Positions 43,349-55,174 of a stretch of DNA of 64,000 nucleotides are shown one piece after another (position 1 is the first letter of the stretch; every line of letters begins with the position of its first letter). The notes under the pieces were generated by a model. It was not told the origin of the DNA, searched no databases, and saw only the letters and a list, made by a program, of their open reading frames with translations. Where the stretch lies: the NCBI GenBank assembly GCA_036874045.1, contig CM072347.1, positions 3,536,501 through 3,600,500 of the forward strand, written 5' to 3'. This stretch comes from Cymodocea nodosa. Taxonomy: Eukaryota; Streptophyta; Magnoliopsida; Alismatales; Cymodoceaceae. The position numbers were made by a program, and so were the translations under genes.

Positions 43349-45222
43349 GAGTGCAAAACAAAATGGTTGATGTTCAAAACAAAATGATTGATGTTCAAAA
43401 CAAAATGATTGAAGCCCAATAGCAAATGTTGGTGTGTACCTTGAAGTCTCAATATTGTTTAGTTGAAGTCATTGCAACATTACTTGAGATTGAAGGTCTT
43501 TCTATACATAAGCAATATAAAGTTATTAAGTTATTCCAAAGACCAAAATTGTGTCAATTACTCTTAAGTCTATCGAAAGAAATGAGACTTAGATGGTTAA
43601 TATTTCACATAAGATAGAATACTTATATAGATGAAATGTTTATGTGAACATACTAATTAAATGTTATGCTACTATGTTATTGTAAAAGGATAATATTTTG
43701 TTATGTTTTGTGATAATTTGGAATGACTTTTAGTTATTTGTTTGGTATTCAAATGTGGAATGAATTTGTGTTATATGTTTATGTGTGATATTTTGTTATG
43801 TTGAAGAGAATGTGGAATGACTTTTAGTTATTTGTTTGTTATTCAAATGTGGAGTGAATTTGTGTTATATGTTTGTGTGTGATATTCTATTATGTTGAAT
43901 CAAATGTGGAATGACTTTTAGTTATTTATTTGGTATTCAAATGTGGAATGAATTTGTGTGTAGAATTTAATCAATTTTGGTAGTATATATTATGATAATT
44001 TGTTAATTTTCTTATTACTTTGTAGGTGACGATGAATCCTAGTGAAATATTACCTAATCTAGTTGATAATGTGTTGATGTTAATTGAAGAAGAGGAAGAA
44101 GAAGGCGAAGATGTCTACTTGGTTCATAGAATGTTTTAGTAGGGATGACAAATATGTTAGCTTTACTTTCAAATAATACAAGTCGTATATAGTAAATGAG
44201 CAAATTACAAAAAAAGATTATTAGATCCTTTACAACCACATTAAGCTTATAGTTCTTGAAAGATTTATAGAATGAACCAAAGTGTTGTTTGTAGTTTTTA
44301 TAATTTAATGAGAAAAGGAGTCATTAATGATACCAACAATATTAGTGTAGAGGAAAAATTTGTCAAGTAAAATCAATAGTATAGAGTAACTATAGAGCGA
44401 TTTAATCATTCGAGCTAGATAGTTAGTAAATACTTTCATGAAGTGTTCAATGCTATATTACAACTAAATCATATGCTATTGATAATACTCATATCAAAGC
44501 AACCATTTATGGAGAAAAAACAACAAAATTTAGGAGTAGGAAAGGTGAATAATCTCAAAATGTTATGGTAACATGTAATTTTGACATGAAATTTATATAT
44601 ATATTAGCTAGTTGGAAATGATCAATAGTAGATGTTTGTGTCCTTCAAGACATGTTAAGTAGACCTAATGACTTTTAGATTCCACCAAAAAAATGTCTTA
44701 AGTATTTTTGGAAGTTATAATTATATTAGAATAGTAATATTTATTTATATATAAGAGTAGATGTTGGATATCCCAATTGACTGAAATATATTTATCCATT
44801 TCAAGGTATGTGATATCATTTACTTGATTATGTTAATAATAGACTTCCTAGTAATGGTGTAAAAAACTTCAATTATAAACATTCACAACTAAGAACAGTG
44901 ATTGTGTGTACATTTAAAGTTATCAAATATTATTTTACAATATTATGAAGTCAAATATCATATCCATATGAAATATAAGTGAAGATTGTCATTGTATGTT
45001 TTTTACTTCACAATTTCATTCGTAAAACTCATAGAAAAGATTTACTTGAAGATCTTTAAGATGAGTTGGAAAAATTAAATATCACTAATGATATACAATC
45101 AACAAGAAAAGTACATATAAAAACAAATACATAAGCTGAAATGAGTTAAGAACAAAGTAACGAATTAGCAGATAATATACATTAATATATGATGATGACA
45201 ATGTAGGATGGAAGGATTATTT
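43349..45222 (+). pseudogene. Second PIF/Harbinger relic: Myb/SANT tail and transposase
   Basis: First part (43349-43620): a repeated VQNKMIDVQNKMI segment then LLEIEGLSIHKQYKVIKLFQ, like the C-terminus of the PIF Myb/SANT ORF. Second part (44030-45222), read across many stops: NLMRKGVINDTNNISVEEKF, YRVTIERFNHSS, VSKYFHEVFNAILQL, FRSRKG, QNVMVTCNFDMKFIYILASW, FNYKHSQLRTVIVCTFKVIK and IVIVCFLLHNFIRK. The order is that of Harbinger transposase. The first catalytic Asp block is lost, and the Glu of the last block (IE-TFG) is Cys. The element is 5'-truncated by an Athila LTR. Confidence 0.65.
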
Positions 45223-46139
45223 GATATTTTTTATGTTGTAATAATTAAAATGATTTTTTAGAATATGTTTTTGTACTTTTGAACAAATTTTAGATTTTAG
45301 AATAATCTATTAATATGTGATATTTATACTTTTTATTTTATTAATATTATTTTAATTTTAAAATTCTAAAATAAATAGTAATATATCAAACCTTCTATTT
45401 TAAATAGTATATAATTCATTACTTTGATTTTTAACTTTTCGAACTTTTCTGACGTACACTAAATTTCTCAAAGAATTCAAACTTTTTAGACTTTCCAACA
45501 CGTAGACTAAACATTTCTAAGAATTTCAACTTTTTAGATATTTTACTTTTGATTATTTTAAATTTTTCGTTCTTTTTTTATCTGAACATTTTATTGTGTA
45601 CTAATAAATCTATAGTAACATATATTTATTAATATAGTGATAAATATGTCATTCATCGTTATATCTGTATTACAGTGATTAATCATCGTTGAAAAAGTAA
45701 TAGATTATCTCATCTATCACTATACGTCACTTTTTCTCTCGTCGTAAGAGATGAAAGATTTCATCGTCACTTAAGGTTGTGGTATTTGTTATTATAAATA
45801 AACAATTTTGATTTAAAACTTCTGATACCTTAAAAAAAGAAAGGTATCCTATTGACATAGTAGGCACTAATATAATGCAAAGCCATTCTAATAACCGTAT
45901 TTGAAATACAGAAAAAAAAAAAAAAAGTCTATAACTCAGTCAAACTTTGAATAAGTGCTTGTCCAATCATTCGTGCTTGGCGAATATTTCATAGTCGGAG
46001 GGTATTTTCGGAAATGAAAAAGTCAGATCGATACATACCTCGATCGCCCGTCTGTGTGCATTTCGATCTTTGATACCGACGCAGATCTACCCCTAACGAT
46101 AAAAAAAATTAATTATCATCGGAAAATTTCGTACGCGTT
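45223..46139. other. AT-rich intergenic sequence
   Basis: No coding sequence or known repeat recognised. A locally repeated motif around 45640-45770 (ATCGTTATATC, ATCATCGTTG, TTCATCGTCAC) hints at an old inverted DNA element, but ends could not be placed. Confidence 0.4.
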
Positions 46140-46741
46140 AATCAAAATAATAATTACGTGAGTTGCCGCGTGGGACCTTACTCGCACCGTAAGCACGGGA
46201 GGCGGCGAGGAAGGCCGCCGGCCCGCCGGTCGCTATCGATGGTGTGGGACCCCGTGTCGGTACGAAACCACTGGCGTACCACACAACCAGATCCATAAAA
46301 GTACAGTCGGAAAGACGCCGGAAGAACGCCGGGTGTCTTCCCGACGCCGGCGGTGGTAAAGACGAACCAAAATCGTATGAAATTATGATATGATCGACAC
46401 TGGGGTGAAAAGAAGTCCGGATCCGAAGGATTGATCGGCGAAGAAATTTATCGGTTTTTTAACGGGGGATTATAATACATCTATATCTGTACACAGGAAA
46501 TATAGGGAACAAGACGTTTTCTGGGAACCAGAGGAGGAATCCCAGCTCTCCTTCCGTTCTCTATCCTTCTTTTTTCATGTAGACATGTACCGATCGGTTT
46601 CATTCATGATTATCTACTTCTTCATCTATCAATTTTAGAATAATAATCATAGTAATAATAATAGTACATGTTATACAAGGGGAATAAAAGACAAAATATT
46701 TGAAAAAGAGGAAGGAGAGATTGCTTTCGCCGAAGAAACCA
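46140..46741 (-). other. GC-rich 3' flank of the ERF gene
   Basis: GC content rises sharply at about 46140. The 3' untranslated region of the ERF transcript should lie in the upper part. No canonical AATAAA is seen on the minus strand in the first 180 bases; an AATGAA at 46600-46605 is the nearest variant. No ORF with support. Confidence 0.35.
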
Positions 46742-47322
46742 CTAGCTATGCACCACCACCTCGGGCGCAGGCGGCAGGTTGAGGTCCAGATCGAGCACCG
46801 CCGCCTTCCGCTTCTTAGCCGGCGGCTGCACGTCGACAACGGAAGACGAATCCGAATCGCTGTGCACGCCCCCGCAGAGGGAATTCACCTCCTTCGTCCT
46901 CGCCTTCAACACATCGAAGAACGGGCAGAACTGCATCGTCGTTTTCCCTGGCCGCTGGATTGCGTATGGGCCGGGGTTTGCGACGGTGACCCCGAGATCC
47001 GGCGTCGGTGTGCATAGGAACATCATCGGCCGCGGAGGGGAGGACGACTCCACCGTGCTACTCTGGCTGCTGAGAGGACTCCCGCAGATCTGCCGCGAGC
47101 GGTGGTAGAGGTTCGTCTGATTCTTCACCGGGCAAGGAAAGTTCGTCTTCGCCTTGGGGCCGCGGAACTCGCGGGCGGCTTTGTCGTAAGCCCTGGCGGC
47201 TTCTTCGGCGGTGTCGAACGTCCCCAGCCAGACGCGGCTCTTCTTCCCCGGGTCCCTGATCTCGGCGGCGTACCGGCCCCACGGCCGCTTCCGGACACCT
47301 CTGTAGTGCTCTTCCTTAACAT

Positions 47323-47354
<32 letters not shown>

Positions 47355-47377
47355 GCCTTCTCCACCCTCGGAGCCAT
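46742..47377 (-). CDS. ERF-type AP2 transcription repressor with EAR motif (ERF4-like, subgroup VIIIa)
   Basis: A 211-residue nuclear transcription factor. Residues 24-81 are one AP2/ERF domain ([19 protein letters not shown], then [18 protein letters not shown]), with the Ala and Asp at domain positions 14 and 19 that typify ERFs binding GCC boxes. KKRK (188-191) is a likely nuclear signal. DLDLNLPP (196-203) is an EAR motif that in this subgroup recruits co-repressors, so the protein should repress ethylene- or stress-related targets. Residues 9-18 are ten glycines from a GCC repeat. A longer frame opens at 47530, but that ATG lies upstream of the TATA box at 47466-47473, so ATG 47377, in good context (CCATGG), is the start. 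Intronless, as usual for the family. Length agrees with ERF4 relatives. This is the only intact-looking gene in the window. Confidence 0.95.
47322..47351. repeat. GCC trinucleotide repeat in the ERF coding sequence
   Basis: A near-perfect GCC run ending in CACCACC encodes the ten-glycine tract near the N-terminus. Such tracts vary in length between alleles. It lies before the DNA-binding domain, so length changes would probably be tolerated. Confidence 0.8.
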
Positions 47378-47465
47378 GGAGGATATGATCGCAATGTTTG
47401 CTTCTGTCGGTCTTGCGTCGTATGTGTGGTGTGGTGGGAGTCGACAGGGGCCGGCGGAGGGCTGG

Positions 47466-47473
47466 TATTTATA
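47466..47473 (-). promoter_or_regulatory. TATA box of the ERF gene
   Basis: TATAAATA on the minus strand, about 90 bases upstream of ATG 47377. A transcription start near 47440 would leave a leader of about 60 bases. Its position rules out the in-frame ATG at 47530 as part of this transcript. Confidence 0.7.
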
Positions 47474-48350
47474 GTTGGGAGAGAAGGGAAGGAAGGACGA
47501 GATAAGAGAGAAGAGATGCGGTGGGGCCAACGCCGATCCTTTGATTTAACTTGTGGTTTGACTGCGTTATCGGCCGCCGCCTCCGCCGCCGCCCCCTCCC
47601 TCCTTCCCCGCCCGAAGGAGACTCTGCACAGGAATTTGCCGTTACCATGATATGTGGTCTGCGTGTGAGTCAATATTTAATTGTGAAAAATTTTAAAGTT
47701 TTCCAGATACTCTCAAAAATTATTAATAACTTCTACAACTTTTAAATATAGTGCATTTCTCCGTTTACTAGACAAATTTCAAGTGACCAATGGAGTTTGG
47801 CAGCCGCCCATAAAAACAGAGAACAACACGGTTACAAGGAAGTCCAAGTACCTAATCGCAATATGCCTACCGCCCCCCACCACCGCCACCACGTAAAAAG
47901 AGGAAAACAAGTAGTCCTCAATTGGCACACGTATTTCATGCCGTCTGGCTGCCGACACTTGACGTGTGCGGCCACCGCGTCCGACATCGACGCTGCCGCC
48001 TCGCCCTCCGCCGTCGTTTTCTTTCTTTTCCTTTTCTCTCTCTCTCTCCACCGCTTCAAACACACGCGTATACCTTTCAATCTCCACCGCTACCACCACC
48101 ACCTCCCACCTCACCTCCATGCGACACCTGTCTACCTCCCAAACAAGGGTTCCTTCCTGCCCCCACGTGCCACCACCACCGAGACGACCAACGACGCATG
48201 ACGCGGCGGAGTGTGGGGTCCAGTGGGTGGTGGGAGATAGCACGTCGTCCGTCGGTTCGGTAGCTGCGTACGTCCTCACGGTCGGTGACGGCGAGGGGCG
48301 GCTGGAGGGGGGGCCCAGCCTAGCGAAGCTTGCATGACGTGCGCCCGCGA
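47474..48350 (-). promoter_or_regulatory. GC-rich upstream region of the ERF gene
   Basis: GC-rich for nearly 900 bases, then a sharp return to AT-rich DNA at about 48370. It contains a G-box core CACGTG at 48164-48169, a CT microsatellite at 48035-48050 and several TTGAC cores, of the kind bound by bZIP or bHLH and WRKY factors. Many overlapping open frames on both strands (for example 47797-48201 plus and 48279-47779 minus) come from high GC and have no domain; I treat the segment as promoter. Binding is inferred from short motifs only. Confidence 0.5.
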
Positions 48351-51089
48351 TTTCCAGAAGATGTCTCTTTCCCCGTAGGTAGTTTATTATTATTATTTTA
48401 AATTTAATATATATATATGTAATGTCGTAAATATCTACAACATTTTACTACAAGTATTAATATCTGAACGATCTAGAATCCCTCGAAAAAAAAAATCGTT
48501 AAAATCCTTATGTATGTTCGTTCGCACTACGTGCATTCGTACGACACTTGAGCGTCCGTCCAAGTTTCCGTCGTCTTCAGCTTCTTCCTTCTTCCTGAAT
48601 TAGAGTGTCGAACAGGTCAGACCATAACGGGTCGGCCCAAAGTCCGACTAATTTGAAAATGAACGTAAGGTTAAAAAACGTCCGTTTATATAATATATAA
48701 ATACAAATTTTATTTATTATATAATATAAATAATGTTATTAAATTTTATTTATTCCAGATCTAATATTCTAGCATTATGATAACAAAATATTATAACATT
48801 ATAATATAATAATATATAAAAAAAATTTAATATACTTATTTATTAAAAATTTTAAAAAAATTTATAAATGTCCAGTGGCAACACAATCAGCTATTTAAAT
48901 ATCATGTAAATGTCCAATTGCAGGCTACTCACGTGCAACTTGCAAGTGACCTCGGAATGGCGCGGGTTCGAATCCGCAAAAGTGTATTTTTGTGCGAGCT
49001 ATATATCTTTGGGCTAGATCGGCCCAAGTTGACATTGACATCTCTGTCCTGAATGCACCTATAAAGATTGGAGATGAGATCGCACGGAGTCCACTCAAGC
49101 AAAGATTGCATTTTTGGTAGGTAATTTTTTATAGATTATTTAAGTGAATAACTTTTACTGATGATGAAAGTTTAAATTAATTTTCTTTGATTTTAATTAT
49201 ATACCTTAATTTATCCTTTTTTATAATTTTATGGTATAATTTATTAACTTAAAATTACAATAATTATTACAATTTTGTGTCTTCATTATTCTTAAATACG
49301 AGAATAAAAAAAGCTCTATTTCCATACATCTTTTCTATTTTTAAATTTATATTAAAAATCATAATCACTAACTTAATCTGCATTTCACCCATACATTTCT
49401 ACACATCAATAATACCATCATTTGGTTCGATAGTTTTCCAACCTTTTATTTTCTTAATAACTTTTTTTTTACTTAAAACAGCTAATGCTTCTAAATTAAC
49501 TATAATTTATATCATTTGTATTGCTATTTAAATTTTATATGTAAAAGTTTCATATGATAAATTCATTAAAAACTTTATTAAAATATCTACATGATTTATC
49601 TTTTATTTCATTTTTTTACTAAAACTCTATCATCTTCATCATTAATACACTTACTCAAATTTCTAAAGTTCATTTCTCTAACCTTAGTAAATTTATGTAT
49701 TCTTTTTGCTCTTTGTTTTTTGTTCAAACTATGATATGATTTCTTATAAAATTGATTTTTATGTTCATTAGTAATTTTTTAAAAATTTTCTTTTAGTTAT
49801 ATATATATGAAAGGATCCAAACTTGCGAAATAATAATGAAAGAAAATCATTAAGGTAAATTTTCGTAAGAAGTTTTGAATTTGCAATTTAGGATGATGAA
49901 AAGTTAAATCTATATATGCTTTAAATCACGAAGCAAATTATTGGATTATAATAATATGATAATAATTAAAATAAATAATATTAATATAATAGATCATGAC
50001 AGAAATTTCCTTTATGTTGGATTATAATCTCATTTATTATTTATATTTTGTATTTTTTTCATATAATCGGATATTTTTTTCAAATAGGATTCAACATAAC
50101 AAATTGCTATAATACTTTAAAATAAAAGAGAGAGAGAGAGAGAAGGTCCTTGGTTGTAAAAACTTGGACTTGCAAGTAATTAGATTAAGTTTGAGGGTTT
50201 TTACGTAAATCGTGATTTACCGCTCCTTCCCTTGTACCGAGGAGTCGTTTCACCGCCTTCCGAGAGGGAGAAAAAACGGAGGGGAACGTGTAGAGGATGA
50301 GAGAAGGGAAAAATTGTGATATTATTACAAATTATTGTGAACCATTCCATATTATTATTATTGGTTAGTGTTGAACATAACATTATTATTGAGATTATTA
50401 GTGATTGTTGCATAATCAACACTTACCATGCCAAGATTACATTTCGTTACATAAGATTATACGTTATTAGTTATCTTATTTCTTGTGCATATTTTTGAGA
50501 GATTTTAGCGTGTTTTTGCGTAAATGAGTAAATAATAGGAAAACATATTTTATTATCGTACATGTACTTATTTAAATTGTGAGGAATACATTTATTTGCT
50601 GATACGAGAATGTAATTGTGACTTATATATGAGTAGATAATTATGGTGTGACTACATTTAGAACTCAATTATACGCATGATTATGAAACTAGCTTACTTT
50701 TAGGTTTCCTTACATGACTAACTGTAACTTTTAGACAACATCATAAGGTTAAGTGTAACTTTTGGATCTATTCACAGAGATAAGTGTGATATGATATGTA
50801 GTAGGCGGCATGTCAAAGTGAAAGAAACGCTCCCGTTGTAGAAGAAGAACGTGTGCAGGCCTAAGACATATACAACAGACATGCCCAATGCACATATAAC
50901 AGGTTGATACATCTGTGTATTGAACTTCAATATATTTGCATACATGATTAGTAGGCAAAAAAACATATGTGTCAATCACAGAATGCATGGTAAGATACAT
51001 GTTATTCCCGATGCCAAACTATAAAAAAAGAAAAGAAAAAAAAAAAAAACATTTTGACATAAAATATATATGTAAATGGCAAAATGTTA
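48351..51089. other. AT-rich intergenic region
   Basis: No supported gene. Notable points are a tRNA B-box-like sequence at 48964-48977, an AG microsatellite at 50127-50144 and a small GC-richer patch at 50205-50295. The minus strand at 49270-49800 is rich in short open stretches without recognisable domain. Confidence 0.4.
48964..48977 (+). other. tRNA B-box / T-arm-like sequence, possible SINE relic
   Basis: GGGTTCGAATCCGC can form a four-base stem with a TTCGAAT loop, the T-arm of tRNAs. No complete cloverleaf or A box could be set 5' of it, so a tRNA gene is not supported; a tRNA-derived SINE fragment or chance match remains. Confidence 0.3.
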
Positions 51090-51990
51090 GAAAAAAAATC
51101 TACATACCTAAATCACCAAAATAGCTTAAATTAATAAAATATCTCTGTACAAGATCAAATTACCAAAATATCCCAAACAAATGATCAAATACCCCTAAGC
51201 ATATCTAAATTATGAAAATGTCCCTGGCATGTCTAAATTATTAAAATACCTCTAAGCATGTTTAGATAACCAAAATACCTCCTTAGCATATCTAAAATAT
51301 CCCTTTGCATGGTCAAATTATTAGAATGTCCTTATGTACGTCTAATTATCAAGACGTCTCACATGCATCTCAAATATTACATTGCTCTTAAATATAAGTT
51401 TAAATTCTCTAAAATACAAAAAAATTACATTACTCAAAAATATGAGCTTAAATTATTTGAAATATCATAATATACTTAGATATGAGCTTTAACTATTTGA
51501 AATATAAAAAAATCATAATATTCCTAGATATGAGGCTAAATTATTTGAAATATAAAATTTTAATATTAAAAATACATATATATATTCAAATGGTCAAAAA
51601 TATCAGTTACTTTTGAATAAGAGTTTAAATTATCTACAATATTATGGTACTTTTAGATAAAAGTTTAAATTGTTTAAAAATGTAGACTTGAATATTGAAA
51701 AAATATATATATCTAAATATTTAGAAATGTTATATGTTCTTAGATAAAAATTTGAATTACTTGAAATGTTGCTTTGAATATATTAAAAAATGACACAAAG
51801 ATGTATCCAAAGTTCGAGACTGCTCATTTACATGAGTTAAAAATATTTGAAATATGAAAAACTCCTTAACATTAGTTGAAAATATTTGAAATATAAAAGA
51901 CTCCTCTATATGGTCAAAGATAGCCAAAATATAAGAGACTCCTCGTCAATATGAGTTGAAGATGTTTAACATATGAATTGTCAACTAGGT
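51090..51990. repeat. Degenerate minisatellite, units of about 30-40 bases
   Basis: The first half (51105-51345) repeats a unit like TAAATTATNAAAATACC followed by CCTAAGCATGTC. The second half (51370-51960) changes to TAAATTATTTGAAATAT with TTAGATATGAGCTT. Copies are strongly diverged. It contains no coding sequence. Confidence 0.5.
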
Positions 51991-52149
51991 TGGCTACTAG
52001 ATAGGAAATAATAATTAACTAGAAAAATTATAAATCAAATCTCGAAGAAGCAAATGTCATATATAAGAAGCTATGATTTGATAAAAGCAATAAAAGGAGG
52101 AATTGATTGAATAGGAACAATTACAAGCCTCATTAAGCATAATTAAAGA

Positions 52150-53698
52150 AAGCATGAGGTTCCTACTTGTGGCCAATTTAATCACTTTAGGGAAAATTAT
52201 TCAAATAAGGATGAAAATAAAAGTAAGACCTCAGAATAACAAAAGAACAAAAGAGTTTTTGTTGGTGCCACTAAATGTAATAATGTTATTATTTTAAATT
52301 CAAATGATTGATGGGTTGATTCTAGAATCACATGGTACATTGCTAAAACAAAAAAGAGGTTGGAATCCTTTAAAGAATTCAATCTTAGGGAACAATGCAT
52401 CTATATAGGTAATAATACCTATTTAGATGTAAAAGGTATTGGTACCGATTATTTGGATTTGAGAGATAGTGTTATAGCATTTAAAAACATCCTCTATGCA
52501 CCTTGCATGAGGTAAAATTTCATATCTATCGGTACTCTCATGAAGAATAGCTTGAAAGTTCAATTCTATAATAAACATGTGTCCATTGGTAAGGATAAAA
52601 TGGTCTTTGTTATAAAAACTTTTGTACTAGAACATGATCTATTTAGAATCATTATATTTGGAAATGAAATAAATGAAATTGATGTAGCCTCAAGTTATAT
52701 TTTATATCATTTGTTAGAATATGAATTGTGACATTTGAGATTAGTTCATGTTAATAAGTATAAAATACAACAAATGGTAAAAATGAAAATGTTGCTTCAT
52801 ATTAAAGACATGGAATTAGAAAAATATCAACATTACTTAGTTGGAAAAATGACTAAGAAACTTTTTGGAGAAGGTCATAGATCAAATGAATTATTAGGTA
52901 ATTTACTTTAATGTGTATGATCCACTTAGCATTAAAACATATAAACACAAGGAATACTTTGTGACTTTTATAGATAACTTTTCTAGATATATTTATATAT
53001 ATCTAATAAGTCATAAAAGTGAAGTATTAACTTGTTTTAAGAAATACAAGTTGGAGGTAAAAAAAAAAACTTAGAAAAAGCATTAAGGTTGGATAGAGGT
53101 GGGGGAATATAATTCTAAGAAATTTGAACTATTTTGTGAAATACATGGAATTAAAAGGTATACTACAATGCCTTATACACCACAACAAATGGTGTGGTAG
53201 AAAAAAAACAAAATTTTTATGAATTTTGTTAGATGTATGCTTTCACATTTAAGAATTTTCAAAATTTTTTGGAGAGAAACTTTATTTACAATAAATCATG
53301 TATTGAATAAATACCCACCAAATCTGTACCTAACATACCTTATGAGGTATGAGATAAAACAAAGCCCAATCTATATTCTAGAGAAAATGAGGTTCAATAG
53401 CTTATGTACTTATTCCTAGACAATTGAAGGATAAGTTAGACTTTAGAATATTAAAGTGTAGTTTTATAGGCTATTGTGAAAATTCTTTTGGTTATAGGTT
53501 TTATAATAAAGAAAAGGGAATTATTGAATATAGAGATACCACTTTCTTAGAAAATTTGAATGAAAAGAAAGAAAAATGAAAGGAAGAGGAACCACTACTC
53601 ATAGTGTATGATGACTACTTCAATAATATCCTAGAAGATAACCCTATTGTTGAAGGAGAATAGAATATAGAAAATGCAATTGAACCTATGGAAGTTGT
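52150..53698 (+). pseudogene. Ty1/copia pol remnant (gag end, protease, integrase)
   Basis: Reading across frames: a weak zinc-knuckle relic (CGQFNHFRENY, near 52175), the protease start WVDSRITWYIAKTKKRLE, NILYAPCMR, then WHLRLVHVNKYKIQ-like pre-integrase with W lost, integrase YFVTFIDNFSRYIYIYLI (Asp), LRLDRGGEYNSKKFELF (Asp) and PYTPQQNGVVEKKN (Glu), then FRVWGCPAYV-like and KLDFRILKCSFIGYCENSFG. The catalytic DDE of integrase can still be read, but there are many frame breaks. This copy differs in sequence from the Sirevirus-like pieces elsewhere in the window. It is cut at 53699 by an Athila LTR, before RT. Confidence 0.7.
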
Positions 53699-54834
53699 TG
53701 TTTAGAATGAAAAAGTGCATAATATTAATGGTTAAATAATAGTTAATTGTATAATATTTAGCTTATTATATGAGAATTAAGCCATTATGTTATAACTACA
53801 CTATTATATGCTTTAATAAAAGAATCTGCATAATTTTAGGGAATTAGTGTTAATTAAGTACATTTTTGCAATGTTGGTGAGTTATAGGCTTTGAAATTCT
53901 TAAGTATCTCAATTGTCTATTATTTCGAAGAGTTACATTTCATGTACTGGACAGTTATGTTTTAAATACTTAAAGAATAATTTATTATTTCTTGAAGTAC
54001 ACGTGTTGTAACCTTAATTCGTGACTTAAGTGGATTTTTAGTAAGTTAGATGCTAACTATCCAAAATGCGTCTGAGCATCAGATAGTTAGGTTTGTAAGT
54101 ATCTGAAATACCTTTTTATCATAAAAATGACTGAGGACACATGTCACAATTTAGAAACTTGACTTAAGTTATCTTTCAAAAGGTTAGGTGATATCTAAAA
54201 TGAATATAAATTTCGAATACTTATAGTTGTAACTATTCGAAATATTTAAACTCATTAAGTTAGAATTATGCACGTATTGAAATTAAATACTTTATTATAT
54301 CATGTGAGTTGCACATGTTTAACTCATTAAGTTAGCATAATTATACGCGTTGAGTTTCATGAATATACACTAAGGTAACGTGTTGTGTTAGTGTTATAAG
54401 CTTATAAGTTATTTCTTTATTGCACGTGTTTTATAATTAAGTCAACGAAGTAAGTTTGTTGAGTTACACTAACTCCATGGATTAGTTATTTTCTAACATG
54501 CCACTATAGCAGTTGTAGAAATAGGAAATTCGAAGGAAAACCATGATTGCACATATCAAGTAGGAATTAACTCGTGGAATGAAGAATAAATCACCATCGT
54601 AGATATGAATGAAGGAAATCCAACTGATCATTTAAGCAGTTACTACTGAAAGAAATATAAAAGAAGAGGAGAAAAACCATGTGAGTGTGTGTGAAGGTGG
54701 AGGACTGTGTTAACTACAGGAAGCATCAGAAGTTCCCTGAAGCTCCATAACACTACCAAAATCACCAACCATTGGAGGTCTATGATGATACTTTTTGGAT
54801 GTCGGGTCAATTCTAAGCCAAATACGGTGATTAA
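53699..54834 (+). repeat. Athila LTR 5' half (A)
   Basis: Starts TGTTTAGAATGAAAAAGTGC at 53699 inside the copia pol remnant. It follows the family through TCGGATAGTTA motifs (53935-54240) and the TATAAAAG box near 54654, then breaks where a second LTR starts at 54835. The rest of LTR A is not seen downstream. Confidence 0.75.
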
Positions 54835-55174
54835 TGTTTAGAATGAAATAGTGCATAATATTAACAATTAAATGATGATTAATTGCATAATATTTAGCTT
54901 ATCATATGAGAATTAAGCCATTTTGTCATGTGAGTGTGTGTGAAGGTGGAGGACTGTGTTAACTACAGGAAGCATCAGAAGTTCCCTGAAGTTCCATAAC
55001 ACCACCAAAATCACCAACCATTGGAGGTCTATGAGGATACTTTTTGGATGTCAGGCCGATTCTAAGCCAAATACGGTGATTAATGTTTAGAATGAAATAG
55101 TGCATAATATTAACGATTAAATGATGATTAATTGCATAATATTTAGCTTATCATATGAGAATTAAGCCATTTTA
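54678..55174 (+). repeat. Tandem duplication of about 249 bp across an LTR-in-LTR junction
   Basis: 54678-54926 and 54927-55174 are nearly identical, each starting CATGTGAGTGTGTGTGAAGG and each containing the end of LTR A (CAAATACGGTGATTAA) joined to the start of LTR B (TGTTTAGAATGAAATAG). The junction was therefore formed once and then duplicated. Confidence 0.8.

Noticed and set aside
47378-47530. Longer ERF protein starting at the in-frame ATG 47530 (51 extra residues)
   Set aside because: The ATG lies upstream of the TATA box at 47466-47473, the extension has no ERF similarity, and ATG 47377 has good context directly before the family-typical N-terminus.
46700-47673. Open frames on both strands overlapping the ERF coding sequence
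   Set aside because: They are shadows of the GC-rich ERF frame; the AP2 domain and EAR motif identify the real frame.
47797-48337. Overlapping open frames on both strands upstream of the ERF gene
   Set aside because: They overlap in several frames, have low-complexity Arg/Pro/His/Ser composition and no domain; high GC explains the lack of stops.
48930-48980. tRNA gene
   Set aside because: Only a T-arm-like sequence is present; no acceptor, D-arm or anticodon arm could be arranged around it.
49277-49531. 84-codon ORF in AT-rich spacer
   Set aside because: Composition is low-complexity Ile/Phe-rich, as expected from AT-rich DNA, with no homologue recognised and no promoter context.
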